A DNA stretch of 64,000 nt from Pseudomonas soli (GTDB lineage: Bacteria > Pseudomonadota > Gammaproteobacteria > Pseudomonadales > Pseudomonadaceae): contig NZ_FOEQ01000009.1 of the NCBI RefSeq assembly GCF_900110655.1, positions 62,001-126,000 of the forward strand, given 5' to 3'. How positions within the stretch are numbered: the stretch's first letter is position 1; every line of letters begins with the position of its first letter. The position numbers and the translations under genes were made by a program. Shown here piece after piece: positions 13,487 to 21,923 of the stretch. A model generated the notes under the pieces. The model saw only the letters and a program-made list of their open reading frames with translations. It did not search any database and had not been told where the DNA came from.

Positions 13487-14893
13487 ATGAGCGATAACCC
13501 GAGCATCACGCTGCCCGCTGTCGACGCGATGCGCGCCTACTGGGCCGTGATCTCGCCGCTCATGGGCGGAACCATGGCGATGCGAGCGGCGGGGAAGGTC
13601 CTGCTGCCGCAGTATCCCGCCGAAGACGACGAATCCTACCGGGAGCGTCTGCGCCTCTCGACGCTGCTGCCGGCTTATTCTGAGACGGTTGGCAACATGA
13701 CCTCGCGGGTGTTCGCCGAGCCGCTTCAGGTGGGTGACGATGTGCCAGAGACCATTGTTGAGATGGCCAAGGACATCGATCACGCCGGCAACGACCTCAA
13801 CTCCTGGGCGGTCGGTTTCTTCACCGAGGGGCTGAGCCACGGTCTGTGCCACGCCTTCGTCGATCACCCGCCCGCAGGCGAACTGAAGACCCAGGCCGAC
13901 GAACAGGCCGCCGGTGTGCGTCCCTATGTTGTGCTGGTGAGGCCTGAACAGGTGTTGGGCTGGCGCTCTAAGGGCGGTGTGCTGACCATGGTCCGCTACA
14001 TCGAGGTGGTCGAGGAGGAGGACGGCGAGTTCGGCGCCAAGTGCGTCGAGCAGATTCGCGTGCTGGAACCGGGCTCCTGGCGAACCTACCGCAGGTCGGC
14101 CAAGGCCGTGCGGGGCAAGCAGGCCGCAGCTGGCGGTACCTGGGAGCTGCACGAAGAGGGCACCAACAGCCTGACCGCGATCCCTTGGGTTACCTTCTAC
14201 ACCGGCCGCACCGGCTTCATGACGGCCAAGCCGCCGCTGATCGAGCTGGCGCACCTGAACGTGAAGCACTGGCAGAGCCAGAGCGACCAGGACAACATCC
14301 TGCATGTCATTCGCGTTCCGATCCTGGTGCGCATCGGCATCCAGACCCAATACGACAACCAAGGGAAGATCGTCCCGCCAGAGTTCAAGGTTGGCACCGG
14401 CCAGCTGACCGACCTGCCCAAGGGTGGCGACCTCAAGTACGTCGAGCACACCGGCCAGGCCGTTGAGTCTGGTAGAACTGCGTTGCAAGACCTGATCGGT
14501 GAGATGCGCATGGCTGGGGCCAAGCTGCTGACGCCGGACAAAACGGCAAACAAGACTGCCACCCAGGCGGAAGAGGAGGCGGCGCAGGAGCTGTCCCCGC
14601 TGGCGCGCATGGCGCACCACTTCGCCGACTGCCTGGCGCAGCTGCTCCAGTTCATGGCCGACTACCGTGGCCTGGGCGAGGGCGGCACGGTCGAGATGCG
14701 CGGCAACTTCGACGTCGACTACATGCCTGAGGTATCGCTGCCGACGCTGGTATCCATGGCCAATGCCGGGATGATCAGCAAGGAGACGCTGTTCACCGAG
14801 ATGCAGCGGCGCGGTGTGATCAGCGACGAATACGACTGGGAAGAGGAACTGGCGAAGATTGAGGCCCAGGGCCCGGCTCTCGGTACGCTGTGA
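13487..14893 (+). CDS. DUF4055 portal protein
   Basis: 468 aa, with the DUF4055 pattern (YRERLRLSTLLPAYSETVGN, GLSHGLCHAFVDHP, LAHLNVKHWQSQSDQDNIL, GAKLLTPDKTANKTATQAEEE). DUF4055 proteins take the portal position after the large terminase in Pseudomonas siphoviruses. The portal is the dodecameric ring through which DNA enters. The ATG at 13487 is just past the terminase stop. Its stop overlaps the next start (TGATG). Confidence 0.85.
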   Translation: MSDNPSITLPAVDAMRAYWAVISPLMGGTMAMRAAGKVLLPQYPAEDDESYRERLRLSTLLPAYSETVGNMTSRVFAEPLQVGDDVPETIVEMAKDIDHAGNDLNSWAVGFFTEGLSHGLCHAFVDHPPAGELKTQADEQAAGVRPYVVLVRPEQVLGWRSKGGVLTMVRYIEVVEEEDGEFGAKCVEQIRVLEPGSWRTYRRSAKAVRGKQAAAGGTWELHEEGTNSLTAIPWVTFYTGRTGFMTAKPPLIELAHLNVKHWQSQSDQDNILHVIRVPILVRIGIQTQYDNQGKIVPPEFKVGTGQLTDLPKGGDLKYVEHTGQAVESGRTALQDLIGEMRMAGAKLLTPDKTANKTATQAEEEAAQELSPLARMAHHFADCLAQLLQFMADYRGLGEGGTVEMRGNFDVDYMPEVSLPTLVSMANAGMISKETLFTEMQRRGVISDEYDWEEELAKIEAQGPALGTL

Positions 14894-15969
14894 TGAAGAC
14901 CGCCAATGAGAAGCTGCTGGACGAGCTGATCGGGCATGAGGTCGACCTGTCTAGGCTGAGCAACAGCCAGGTTGTGACGATCATCAAGATCCTCAACAGC
15001 AAGGACGCCGACCTGCGCGCCGCGCTGATTGAGGCTATCGACAACCTTGGCACCGACTTGTCGGCAGCGGCTGTCGATATCGCGCTGTTGGCGGTGCTGC
15101 GGATCAACCAGCAGACCTTCATTGAGATCCGCCTGGCCATGGACCAGGTGACCGACGGGCTGATCAGCTATGAGCTCGCGTTCCAGCAGAGCGCGTTGCG
15201 GGCCGTTCTCCCGGCCTTGGTGCAGGAGGCATACCCGGTCGCCTCCCCGGCGTTCAGCGCAGTGAAGACGATCGCCCAGGCCCGACCATTCCAGGGGCGC
15301 CTGCTGAGGGAGTGGATGGCTGGCATCGAGTCCAGCCGCGCTGCCGAAGTGCGTGATGCCGTGCGCTCGGGAATGGTCGAGGGGCGCACCACTGCGGAGA
15401 TCGTCCGTACGATCATGGGCAGTCGGGTTCAGCAATACGCCGACGGGGCCCTTCAGAAGTCCAGGCGCGACGTTGAGGCGGTGGTGCGGTCTGCGGTATC
15501 CCATACGGCCGAAACAGCCAGTGACGCAGCGTACGAGGCGAACAGCGACATCATCAGCCACGTTGAGTGGCTCAGTACGCTGGACAACCACACATCGAGC
15601 GACTGCCGGATCCGCGACCGGCTGCCCTACACCCTGGGCACATACAAGCCCATCGGCCACACGATCCCGTGGCTGGCCGGGCCTGGTCGCATCCACTTCT
15701 GCTGCCGTTCCTCCAAGGTTCCGGTGCTCAAGAGCGCCAAGGCCCTGGGCTTCAGCGACGGCGCAACGCGGGCGAGCATGGATGGCCAGGTGCCCGAGTC
15801 AACCACCTACGCCGAATGGCTCAGCAAGCAGTCTGCAACGCGCCAGGACGAGATCCTCGGGCCAGAGCGTGGCCGACTGATGCGTGAGGGTGGGCTGAAG
15901 CTCAGTGCGTTCTACAACGACAAGGGCCGCCTGCTTGGGCTTGAAGAATTGCGATCAAGACTAGATTGA
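14893..15969 (+). CDS. Minor head (morphogenesis) protein
   Basis: 358 aa. The central and C-terminal part (SRRDVEAVVRSAVSHTAETA, SDCRIRDRL, AGPGRIHFCCRSSKVPV) matches the SPP1 gp7/Mu F-type head morphogenesis domain, with the Cys/His cluster near IHFCC. These proteins bind the portal and take part in prohead assembly. The ATG at 14893 overlaps the portal stop. Confidence 0.85.
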   Translation: MKTANEKLLDELIGHEVDLSRLSNSQVVTIIKILNSKDADLRAALIEAIDNLGTDLSAAAVDIALLAVLRINQQTFIEIRLAMDQVTDGLISYELAFQQSALRAVLPALVQEAYPVASPAFSAVKTIAQARPFQGRLLREWMAGIESSRAAEVRDAVRSGMVEGRTTAEIVRTIMGSRVQQYADGALQKSRRDVEAVVRSAVSHTAETASDAAYEANSDIISHVEWLSTLDNHTSSDCRIRDRLPYTLGTYKPIGHTIPWLAGPGRIHFCCRSSKVPVLKSAKALGFSDGATRASMDGQVPESTTYAEWLSKQSATRQDEILGPERGRLMREGGLKLSAFYNDKGRLLGLEELRSRLD

Positions 15970-16039
15970 AGAAGGCCGCCGGCTGTTCAGCGAGGAAAGG
16001 CGTGTATAAGCTTCGTCTTCCACTATCAGGAGGATACCC

Positions 16040-16189
16040 ATGGTCGACCAAAACGAAATTGAGCATGAGGAGCATGAGGAGCATGACGATGATCCCCAAT
16101 GTGAAAACGATCACGGTGCAACAGCCACTGTAAATCGTAATGGGATATGGCTCTGCACGGATTGTGACAGACCGGAAGTGGACGAGTAA
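16040..16189 (+). CDS. Small acidic protein with a zinc-ribbon-like pattern
   Basis: 49 aa. The N terminus is a run of HE/EH repeats (IEHEEHEEHDDD) encoded by a tandem GAGCATGAG repeat. The rest carries C-x3-H and C-x2-C (CENDH, CTDC), a possible metal site. AGGAGG lies 7 nt before the ATG. A terminator follows at 16209. It lies between the minor head and scaffold genes and has no recognised family. Confidence 0.65.
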   Translation: MVDQNEIEHEEHEEHDDDPQCENDHGATATVNRNGIWLCTDCDRPEVDE

Positions 16190-16208
16190 CGCGCTTTAAG
16201 CGATCACG

Positions 16209-16236
16209 AGCCCTGGCATTTGCCGGGGCTTTTTTA
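16209..16236 (+). terminator. Terminator between head genes
   Basis: Hairpin around AGCCCTGGCA/TGCCGGGGCT (16209-16230) followed by six T. It stands inside the late region, before the scaffold gene, so the late transcript must read through it. Confidence 0.75.
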
Positions 16237-16313
16237 TGCCTGCAGTTCGGATGGACGGGGCGTAATTGGGGCCGGATGGCTCATCAACTGGCCGGATGGC
16301 CCAGAGAGACGAA

Positions 16314-17060
16314 ATGAAACTCAAGACTGTTGAAGTGGATGGCAAGCAGTACGCCGTGATCGAGGATGGCAAGCCGGTCTACGTCGAGGACGATGGCAAA
16401 GAGGTCGCCTTCGATGCCGTGGGCACCCGCAACACCATCACCCGGCTGAATGCCGAGGCGAAGTCGCACCGCGAGCGCGCGGACAGCTTCGAGAAAACTG
16501 CTAAGGCGTTCGAAGGCATCGAAGATGCTGCGGCAGCCAAGAAAGCCCTGGAGATCGTCGCCAACCTCGACGCCAAGAAGCTGGTGGATGCCGGCGAGAT
16601 CGAGAAGGTGAAGGGCGAAATCAGCAAGGCCTTCCAAACTCAGCTGGATGAAGCCAACGGCAAGGCGCAGACCTTCGAGCAGCAGCTGTATGCCGAGAAG
16701 ATCGGCGGCAGCTTCGCGCGCTCCCAGTTCATCGCCGAGAAGATGGCTGTTCCCGCTGACATGGTCCAGGCCGCCTTCGGCAGCAACTTCAAGATCGAGG
16801 AAGGCAAGGTCGTCGCCTACGACGCCCAGGGCCAGAAGGTCTTCAGTCGCTCCCGCCCGGGTGAGCTGGCCGACTTCAACGAAGCGCTCGAAACCCTCGT
16901 CTCGCAGTACCCCCACCGTGATCACATCCTGAAGAGTTCCGGCGCCAACGGCGGCGGCGCACCGAATGGCGGTGGTCAGCAAAAACCCACGAAGGGCAAC
17001 TTCGGTGGCTCCAAGGCTGAGCGCCTGGAAGCGATCAAGGGCCTGACCGCAAGCGAATAA
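16314..17060 (+). CDS. Scaffold-like protein
   Basis: 248 aa, rich in Lys, Glu and Ala, with a long central helical region (about 45-135), a C-terminal Gly-rich stretch (GANGGGAPNGGGQQ) and a basic tail. Position directly before the major capsid gene and this composition fit a capsid scaffolding protein. GAGAG precedes the ATG at 16314. Two near-identical GCCGGATGGC units lie just upstream. Confidence 0.7.
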   Translation: MKLKTVEVDGKQYAVIEDGKPVYVEDDGKEVAFDAVGTRNTITRLNAEAKSHRERADSFEKTAKAFEGIEDAAAAKKALEIVANLDAKKLVDAGEIEKVKGEISKAFQTQLDEANGKAQTFEQQLYAEKIGGSFARSQFIAEKMAVPADMVQAAFGSNFKIEEGKVVAYDAQGQKVFSRSRPGELADFNEALETLVSQYPHRDHILKSSGANGGGAPNGGGQQKPTKGNFGGSKAERLEAIKGLTASE

Positions 17061-17069
17061 GGAGGCCCA

Positions 17070-18038
17070 ATGGCCCTTTCGAACATGAAGGTGTTCAACG
17101 AATACCTCAAGCGCACCACCATTGAGACCCTGGCTCAGGACGTCGAGAAGTTCAACGCATCCTCGGCCGGAGCCATCCGCCTGACCACCCAGGGCATCGA
17201 CGGCGACTTCCTTCAGGAATCGTTCTGGGCTGGCCTGCACGGCGCCCAGCGTCGCGTGGATCGTTACGCAGCCAACGGTGCCCAGGCATCTACCCCTCTG
17301 GCCCAGAAGCAGTACGACTCGGTGAAGATCGCCGGCGGCTTCGGCCCGATCCTGTGGGAGCCTTCTCAACTCTCCTGGATCCAGAAGAACCCGGAAGAAG
17401 CGCTGGAGGTGATCAGCCGCAACCTGTCTGAAGCCATCATGGCGGATCAGCTGAACACCGCCATCTCGGCCCTGGCTGGCGCCATCGGCAACCAGCCGAG
17501 CGCCACCAACGACGTTTCGGCCACTGCTGGCGTGACCTACGTCGCGATCAACAACGCTCACGCCCTGTTCGGTGATGCCTCCCAGCGCCTGGTGGCCCAG
17601 GTCATGACCGGCGCCATGTATCACAAGCTGGTCGGCCAGAACCTCGCCAACGCCGAGCGTCTGTTCCAGTTCTCCGGCGTGCAGGTGGTCGACATCCTCG
17701 GCAAGGCCGTGATCATTACCGACGCCCCGGCGCTGTACGAGGCCGGCACCCCGAACAAGCAGAAGGTGCTCAGCCTGGCTGACGGCGCCGCGGTGGTGAT
17801 GGATGGTTCCGACCTGATCACCAACATCGAGACCTCCAACGGCAAGGAGCGTATCGAGACCACCATGCAGGCCGACTACACCTTTGGCCTTGGCCTCAAG
17901 GGCTACACCTGGGACACCGCCAACGGCGGCAAGTCGCCGACCAACGCCGAGCTGTCCACCGGCACCAACTGGGACCTGGTTGCGAACAGCATCAAGGCCT
18001 CGGCCGGCGTGCTGACCATCGGCGACGCCACCAAGTAA
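17070..18038 (+). CDS. Major capsid protein
   Basis: 322 aa. Position after the scaffold and the pattern MKVFNEYLKRTTIETLAQDV, FNASSAGAIRLTTQG and GDASQRLVAQVMTGAMYHKL fit a Pseudomonas siphovirus major capsid protein. AGGAGG lies about 5 nt before the ATG. The HK97 fold is expected for the class but cannot be shown here. Confidence 0.85.
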   Translation: MALSNMKVFNEYLKRTTIETLAQDVEKFNASSAGAIRLTTQGIDGDFLQESFWAGLHGAQRRVDRYAANGAQASTPLAQKQYDSVKIAGGFGPILWEPSQLSWIQKNPEEALEVISRNLSEAIMADQLNTAISALAGAIGNQPSATNDVSATAGVTYVAINNAHALFGDASQRLVAQVMTGAMYHKLVGQNLANAERLFQFSGVQVVDILGKAVIITDAPALYEAGTPNKQKVLSLADGAAVVMDGSDLITNIETSNGKERIETTMQADYTFGLGLKGYTWDTANGGKSPTNAELSTGTNWDLVANSIKASAGVLTIGDATK

Positions 18039-18080
18039 TCGGTACCGCGCCCTCCGGGGCGCTTTCCGCAGGAGAACGCT

Positions 18081-18377
18081 ATGAGCGAGAAAGTGGTTTA
18101 CGAAAAGCACCCGGTGACCCCAGAGCGCAAGGCCGAGCTGCGGCAGAAGGGCTACAAGATCATCGATGCGCGTTTCGCGCCCGATGGCTACGAGCACCCG
18201 GAACCGCTGAAGGAAGCCAAAGGCTCGAAGGCTGGCAAGTCGGCTGCCGACAAGAAGGCTGCCGAAGAAGCCGAGCTGAAGGCAAAGCTGCAGGCCGCCC
18301 TGAACGAAAAGGGCGTGCAATTCAGCCCTGACGCCAGCCTGGAAGACCTCAAGAAGCTGCTGGGCGAGGCCGCGTAA
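18081..18377 (+). CDS. Head accessory protein with HeH/LEM-like tail
   Basis: 98 aa. The N-terminal half is short and charged, the middle is a Lys/Ala/Glu helix, and the C terminus (LQAALNEKGVQFSPDASLED) looks like the HeH/LEM helical motif seen in several phage head proteins. GGAG precedes the ATG. Its stop overlaps the next start (TAATG). Function unknown. Confidence 0.7.
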   Translation: MSEKVVYEKHPVTPERKAELRQKGYKIIDARFAPDGYEHPEPLKEAKGSKAGKSAADKKAAEEAELKAKLQAALNEKGVQFSPDASLEDLKKLLGEAA

Positions 18378-18745
18378 TGACCATCTACATCACCGTCGAG
18401 CAGGTAGACGCCCTGCTTGGGCCGACCTGGGCGCCCGACGACCAGAAGTCCCGGGCGGTGCTGATGGCCAACACCTGGCTCACCAATCTCGGCCTGCCTG
18501 GGTTCGACCCGGTACCGGACGACGTTATCCAGGCTGGCGCCGAGATTGCACGAGAGGCTGCGGCAGGGAACATCTACGGCAGCAAGGAGACCGGCGTGAT
18601 GAGCAAGTCCGTGGATGCTGACGGTGTGTCGAGCTCCAAGACCTACTCTGTAACGTCCAAGACCATCAGCGCGGGTGAGTCCTTCGCCTTGGCCCTGCTG
18701 GCGCGGTATCTGGGCACCGGCCAGGTCAAGATCGTCAGGGGGTGA
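18377..18745 (+). CDS. DnaT-like/head-tail adaptor protein
   Basis: 122 aa. The pattern YITVEQVDALLG, RAVLMANTWLTNLG and SFALALLARYL fits a small family often labelled DnaT-like ssDNA-binding in phages, which in head-tail modules sits where adaptor proteins of the HK97 gp6 type lie. Context makes a connector role likelier than DNA binding. Confidence 0.7.
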   Translation: MTIYITVEQVDALLGPTWAPDDQKSRAVLMANTWLTNLGLPGFDPVPDDVIQAGAEIAREAAAGNIYGSKETGVMSKSVDADGVSSSKTYSVTSKTISAGESFALALLARYLGTGQVKIVRG

Positions 18746-18746
18746 C

Positions 18747-19133
18747 ATGGGGCTTCGACGCGAGTTACAGGCCGAGCTGGCCCAGGCCTTCGATACGGAT
18801 CTAGCCGACGCAGTGGCGGCGGTCGATGGCAGCCGGTCTGTGCCTGGCACCTACGACCCTGAGAAGGGCGGCAGTACGCCGGCGACAACGCTTCACTACG
18901 CCGGTCGCGGTGTCTTCGGCCAGTACAAGGTCCGGGAGATCGACGGTACGCGCATCCTGGCGTCAGACGTACGCCTCAAGGCGCTGCAGAACGAGCTGTT
19001 CGTGAAGGATGGCGACGCGGTCACGGAAGTCCCTGCCATCCCCGCCATCGGTGACCGCATCAGCGGCTACCGAGTCATGGACGTAGGGCAAGACGCGGCC
19101 AAGGCCACCTGGACCATCCAGTTGAGGAAGTGA
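18747..19133 (+). CDS. Head-tail joining protein
   Basis: 128 aa, mostly beta by composition (GRGVFGQYKVREIDGTRIL, GDRISGYRVMDV), typical of small head closure proteins. The ATG at 18747 follows the previous stop by 1 nt. Position between adaptor and gp10-like protein supports the call; the family is not named with certainty. Confidence 0.7.
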   Translation: MGLRRELQAELAQAFDTDLADAVAAVDGSRSVPGTYDPEKGGSTPATTLHYAGRGVFGQYKVREIDGTRILASDVRLKALQNELFVKDGDAVTEVPAIPAIGDRISGYRVMDVGQDAAKATWTIQLRK

Positions 19134-19135
19134 GA

Positions 19136-19813
19136 ATGCCACGCGGCCAGCATATGAAAGACCGCTATGGCGGACTGGATGGAAGTTTCTCTGCCCAGCT
19201 GCAGCAATTCGCAGAGGCGGCCACGGAGGCCGTAGAGCTCACATTTCGTGAAGTGGTCATTGCTATCGGGCGCAACCTGATTGTGATGTCGCCGGTTGGG
19301 AACCCTGATCTATGGAAGGTGAACATCGAATCGCAGGGCAAAGCCGGCGCCCAGGTCGCTTCCTATAACGCGAAGGCGGTCAGCATCAATGCGGTGATCG
19401 CTGCGGACTCGTCGAACTTCACCAAGAGTGGAAATCTGAAGCGTGGCATCAAGTATCGCAAGCCGCTAACGAAGCGCGAGCAACTGGAAAACTACGGCTA
19501 CGGCGCAGGAGTGCGCAGGGTGGGCCATGGCTATGTAGGCGGTAGATTCCGCAGCAACTGGCAGCTTACCGCTGGCACCCCGGCCTCAGGCGAGATTGAC
19601 GAGGTCGAAAGTGCCGGAGCCACCATCACCAAGCTCGTTGCCGCAGCTGGCGACCTAACGCTGGGAGAGGTCGCCTACATCGTCAACAACCTGCCGTATG
19701 CCATTCCCCTGGAGTACGGCCACAGCACTCAGGCGCCAGCAGGTATGGTCAGGGTCACCATTGCTGACTTCCAGAACATTGTGAACAGGATCATCGAGGC
19801 CAGAAAGGTATGA
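19136..19813 (+). CDS. HK97 gp10-like tail-completion protein
   Basis: 225 aa. The segment MSPVGNPDLWKVN and the end NNLPYAIPLEYGHSTQAPAG, MVRVTIADFQNIV are hallmarks of HK97-gp10-like proteins at the head-tail junction. A middle region (about 80-150) is longer than in typical members. The ATG at 19136 follows the preceding stop by 2 nt. Its stop overlaps the next start (ATGA). Confidence 0.8.
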   Translation: MPRGQHMKDRYGGLDGSFSAQLQQFAEAATEAVELTFREVVIAIGRNLIVMSPVGNPDLWKVNIESQGKAGAQVASYNAKAVSINAVIAADSSNFTKSGNLKRGIKYRKPLTKREQLENYGYGAGVRRVGHGYVGGRFRSNWQLTAGTPASGEIDEVESAGATITKLVAAAGDLTLGEVAYIVNNLPYAIPLEYGHSTQAPAGMVRVTIADFQNIVNRIIEARKV

Positions 19814-20238
19814 GCCATGCACGTGCCCGTCAGGCCATAGAGATCAAGCTGATGGCCTGGGCTTCTGCCCGACCCATAAGGGTCGCGAACTTCGAGCACG
19901 CTTTCGAGCCAGGTCCCGAAGAAACCTACCTGCGCGCGTTCCTGCTCCCGGCCAGCACCACCTGTCGCTATCTGGGCGGAGAGGCATACGAATACACGGG
20001 CGTTTACCAGGTCAGCATCGTGTCTCCGGCCGGACAGGTGCTGGCGACTGCCGAGGCCGTGATTGACGAGCTCAGTAGTGTCTTCCGTGTAGACAGCGAG
20101 CTGAGCCGCAACGGCTTCGAAGGCCTGGTCGTCGAGCCGGTAGAGCAGGGCCCCACCATCCCCGAACCGGCGACTTACACGGTCCCGGCCAGCTTCACCT
20201 ACCGCGGCATCGCGGACCAACCGCCCGCTGGGGCATAA
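19810..20238 (+). CDS. Tail terminator (DUF4128-like)
   Basis: 142 aa. The pattern IEIKLMAWASAR, YLRAFLLPASTTC and YTGVYQVSIVSPAG fits the DUF4128/gpU-like tail terminator family that caps the tail tube. It starts in an ATGA overlap with the gp10-like gene and precedes the tube protein, the standard order. Confidence 0.8.
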   Translation: MSHARARQAIEIKLMAWASARPIRVANFEHAFEPGPEETYLRAFLLPASTTCRYLGGEAYEYTGVYQVSIVSPAGQVLATAEAVIDELSSVFRVDSELSRNGFEGLVVEPVEQGPTIPEPATYTVPASFTYRGIADQPPAGA

Positions 20239-20275
20239 CCACCGCCGCCCGGCGGGCTACCAAGAGGAAACACAC

Positions 20276-20929
20276 ATGGCCGCACGCATCCCGCTGCCCA
20301 ACGGTTCTGTGCTGGAGATCGCCAGCACCCTGGGCACCGCCGTGCCTTTCACTGCTCTGACCAATGCCAAGCCGCCAGTGGCGAGCGCGGTGGGTCACAG
20401 CATCGATGCCGACGATATTCTGCTGATCAGCTCCGGCTGGGCTCTCATCAACGACCGCACCGCCAAGGCCGCCAACGTCACTACCGACGCGTTCTCGCTG
20501 GCAGGCCTGGACACCACCAACACCGACCGCTACACCGCTGGCGCCGGCGTTGGCTCGGTTGTCCCGGTGTCGGGCTGGACGCAGATCTCGAAGGTGACCG
20601 GTTTCACCGTCTCCGGCGGCGAGCAGCAGTTCCTCACGGTCGGTTATCTCGAGAACGACGACGACCTGCAGTTCCCCACCAACCGTAACCCGATCAGCGT
20701 GTCGGTGACGGTCGAGGACCAGCCGACCGCGCTGTACGTGCCAGTGGTGGAGGGCTACGACGATTCCAAGGAGCTGACGGTGATCCGCCTCAAGCTTCCG
20801 GGCGGCGGTCAGATCCTGATGCCTGGGTACGTCAGCATCACCAGCACGCCGACCATGGAGCGCAACCAGCTGATGACCCGCACCATCAGCGTCGGGCTGT
20901 CTGGCCGTCCGACCCGCTACAGCGCCTAA
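20276..20929 (+). CDS. Major tail tube protein
   Basis: 217 aa, with the gpV-like pattern (GSVLEIASTLGTAVPFTALT, GEQQFLTVGYLENDDDL, LPGGGQILMPGYVSITSTP). It forms the hexameric rings of the non-contractile tail. AGAGGA precedes the ATG. It is shorter than lambda gpV, which has an extra C-terminal domain. Confidence 0.85.
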   Translation: MAARIPLPNGSVLEIASTLGTAVPFTALTNAKPPVASAVGHSIDADDILLISSGWALINDRTAKAANVTTDAFSLAGLDTTNTDRYTAGAGVGSVVPVSGWTQISKVTGFTVSGGEQQFLTVGYLENDDDLQFPTNRNPISVSVTVEDQPTALYVPVVEGYDDSKELTVIRLKLPGGGQILMPGYVSITSTPTMERNQLMTRTISVGLSGRPTRYSA

Positions 20930-20938
20930 GGAGCCCTC

Positions 20939-21322
20939 ATGGCGAAGATCAAGATCGCGCAGAACCCGACGTTCACTGCGGTTGTGCAGGTTCCGCGCAT
21001 CGGCGGCGAGCCGGTGCCGGTTGAGTTCCAGTTCCTATACATGGACCGGGTGGCGCTGGCAAGTATGTTCGACCGCTGGAACAAAGCCCGCGACGCCTGG
21101 GCAGATGAGGCCCAGGCGGATGGCGCGAGCTGGGAGGAGGTCACCGCCGGTGAAATCGCCCTGCAGGCCGAGCAGCTGGGCGAAATCATCACCGGCTGGG
21201 ATCTGGAGGACGAATTCAGCCAGGAGGCGATTGTCGAACTCGTGCGCACCTGCACTGGCGCGCCGAAAGCAGTGACCGACGCCTACCAGGCTGCCTACAA
21301 CCCGGCACGCCTGGGAAACTGA
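20939..21322 (+). CDS. Tail assembly chaperone (G-like), zero-frame product
   Basis: 127 aa, acidic C-terminal half (GEIITGWDLEDEFSQEAIVE). Position between tail tube and tape measure marks it as the G-type chaperone that coats the tape measure during tail assembly. AAGGAG precedes the ATG. The last codons CTG GGA AAC TGA contain the slippery heptamer G GGA AAC, which allows a -1 shift into the following frame to make the longer G-T form. Confidence 0.85.
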   Translation: MAKIKIAQNPTFTAVVQVPRIGGEPVPVEFQFLYMDRVALASMFDRWNKARDAWADEAQADGASWEEVTAGEIALQAEQLGEIITGWDLEDEFSQEAIVELVRTCTGAPKAVTDAYQAAYNPARLGN

Positions 21323-21363
21323 GGGCGGCGGCGCGGGCACTGTACGAACGCGGCCCGTCCGCC
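21313..21363 (+). promoter_or_regulatory. Programmed -1 ribosomal frameshift site
   Basis: Heptamer GGGAAAC (21313-21319) is in the correct phase (X XXY YYZ) right before the zero-frame TGA. Seven nt downstream a strong hairpin can form: GGCGG (21327-21331) with CCGCC (21359-21363) and CGGGC (21334-21338) with GCCCG (21353-21357). The layout matches the lambda G/T site, whose heptamer is GGGAAAG. Confidence 0.85.
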
Positions 21364-21636
21364 GAGCAGCTTGCGGCCATTGGCCTGACCTTGACCGACA
21401 TCCCCGAGGAAGAGGTGGAGGTTTGGCCAGATGCATGGCCGTCCGTTCGAGTTTTCGAGGCATTGGGCACACAGTGGCGCCTGGGGCAGGGCGGACCTTC
21501 GGGGTTGGATTACACAGCCATCCCCGCGGTCGCATCGATGCTTGGAATCACGCGCAGAGAACTCACCGAAATTTTCCCCGATCTCCGCATCATGGAGCAC
21601 GAAGCTCTGGCCGTGATGGCTGAGGCGGCGGAGTAG
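21319..21636 (+). CDS. T-like extension of the tail chaperone, made by -1 frameshift
   Basis: This frame adds 105 residues to the G protein (232 aa in all). Read from the shift point it continues LRAAARALYERGPSAEQLAA and then DUF1799-like sequence (WRLGQGGPSGLDYTAIPAV, RELTEIFPDLRIMEHEAL). The internal ATG at 21391 lacks a ribosome binding site and would cut off conserved-looking sequence, so separate initiation is unlikely. In lambda, T recruits tail tube subunits to the chaperone-coated tape measure. Confidence 0.8.
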   Translation: MRAAARALYERGPSAEQLAAIGLTLTDIPEEEVEVWPDAWPSVRVFEALGTQWRLGQGGPSGLDYTAIPAVASMLGITRRELTEIFPDLRIMEHEALAVMAEAAE

Positions 21637-21673
21637 GGCAACGACTGACGCGGCCAGGCCGCAGGAGAGGGAT

Positions 21674-21907
21674 ATGCAGCAGCGTTACATGCTGGCGATC
21701 TGGGATCTGTTCACGATGAGCGGAAGCGATGTGAGCGGCGGCGAGGCGGTGATCGCCATCATGGATGGCGACCAGGAGATTGACCGCGTCACGATCAGCG
21801 GCAAATGTCAGGGCCAGCACGGCTACCGTCGAAGCTACACCGGCAAGCCGGGCCTGACAGCAAGGATTTCGTCAGGACCTGGACGTATCCAGTTCTTGCA
21901 CAATTAG
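21674..21907 (+). CDS. Small unknown protein
   Basis: 77 aa, with no recognised domain; predicted mostly beta (EAVIAIMDGDQEIDRVTISG). GGAGAGG lies just before the ATG. It follows the G-T gene by 37 bp and precedes an inverted accessory block, so it may belong to that block rather than to tail assembly. Confidence 0.65.
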   Translation: MQQRYMLAIWDLFTMSGSDVSGGEAVIAIMDGDQEIDRVTISGKCQGQHGYRRSYTGKPGLTARISSGPGRIQFLHN

Positions 21908-21923
21908 GCCATGAGTAGATGGG

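Noticed and set aside
13418..14620. 400-codon minus-strand frame over the portal gene
   Set aside because: Antisense shadow of a GC-rich gene; composition is Leu/Val/His/Gln-rich without domains and the plus-strand portal is clear.
16284..18320. 678-codon minus-strand frame over scaffold and capsid genes
   Set aside because: Longest antisense shadow in the phage part. It spans several well-supported plus-strand genes and has no start signal.
21391..21636. Separate 81-codon gene for the DUF1799-like domain
   Set aside because: No ribosome binding site, and the frame stays open back to a correctly phased slippery site, so it is best read as the frameshift extension of the G gene.
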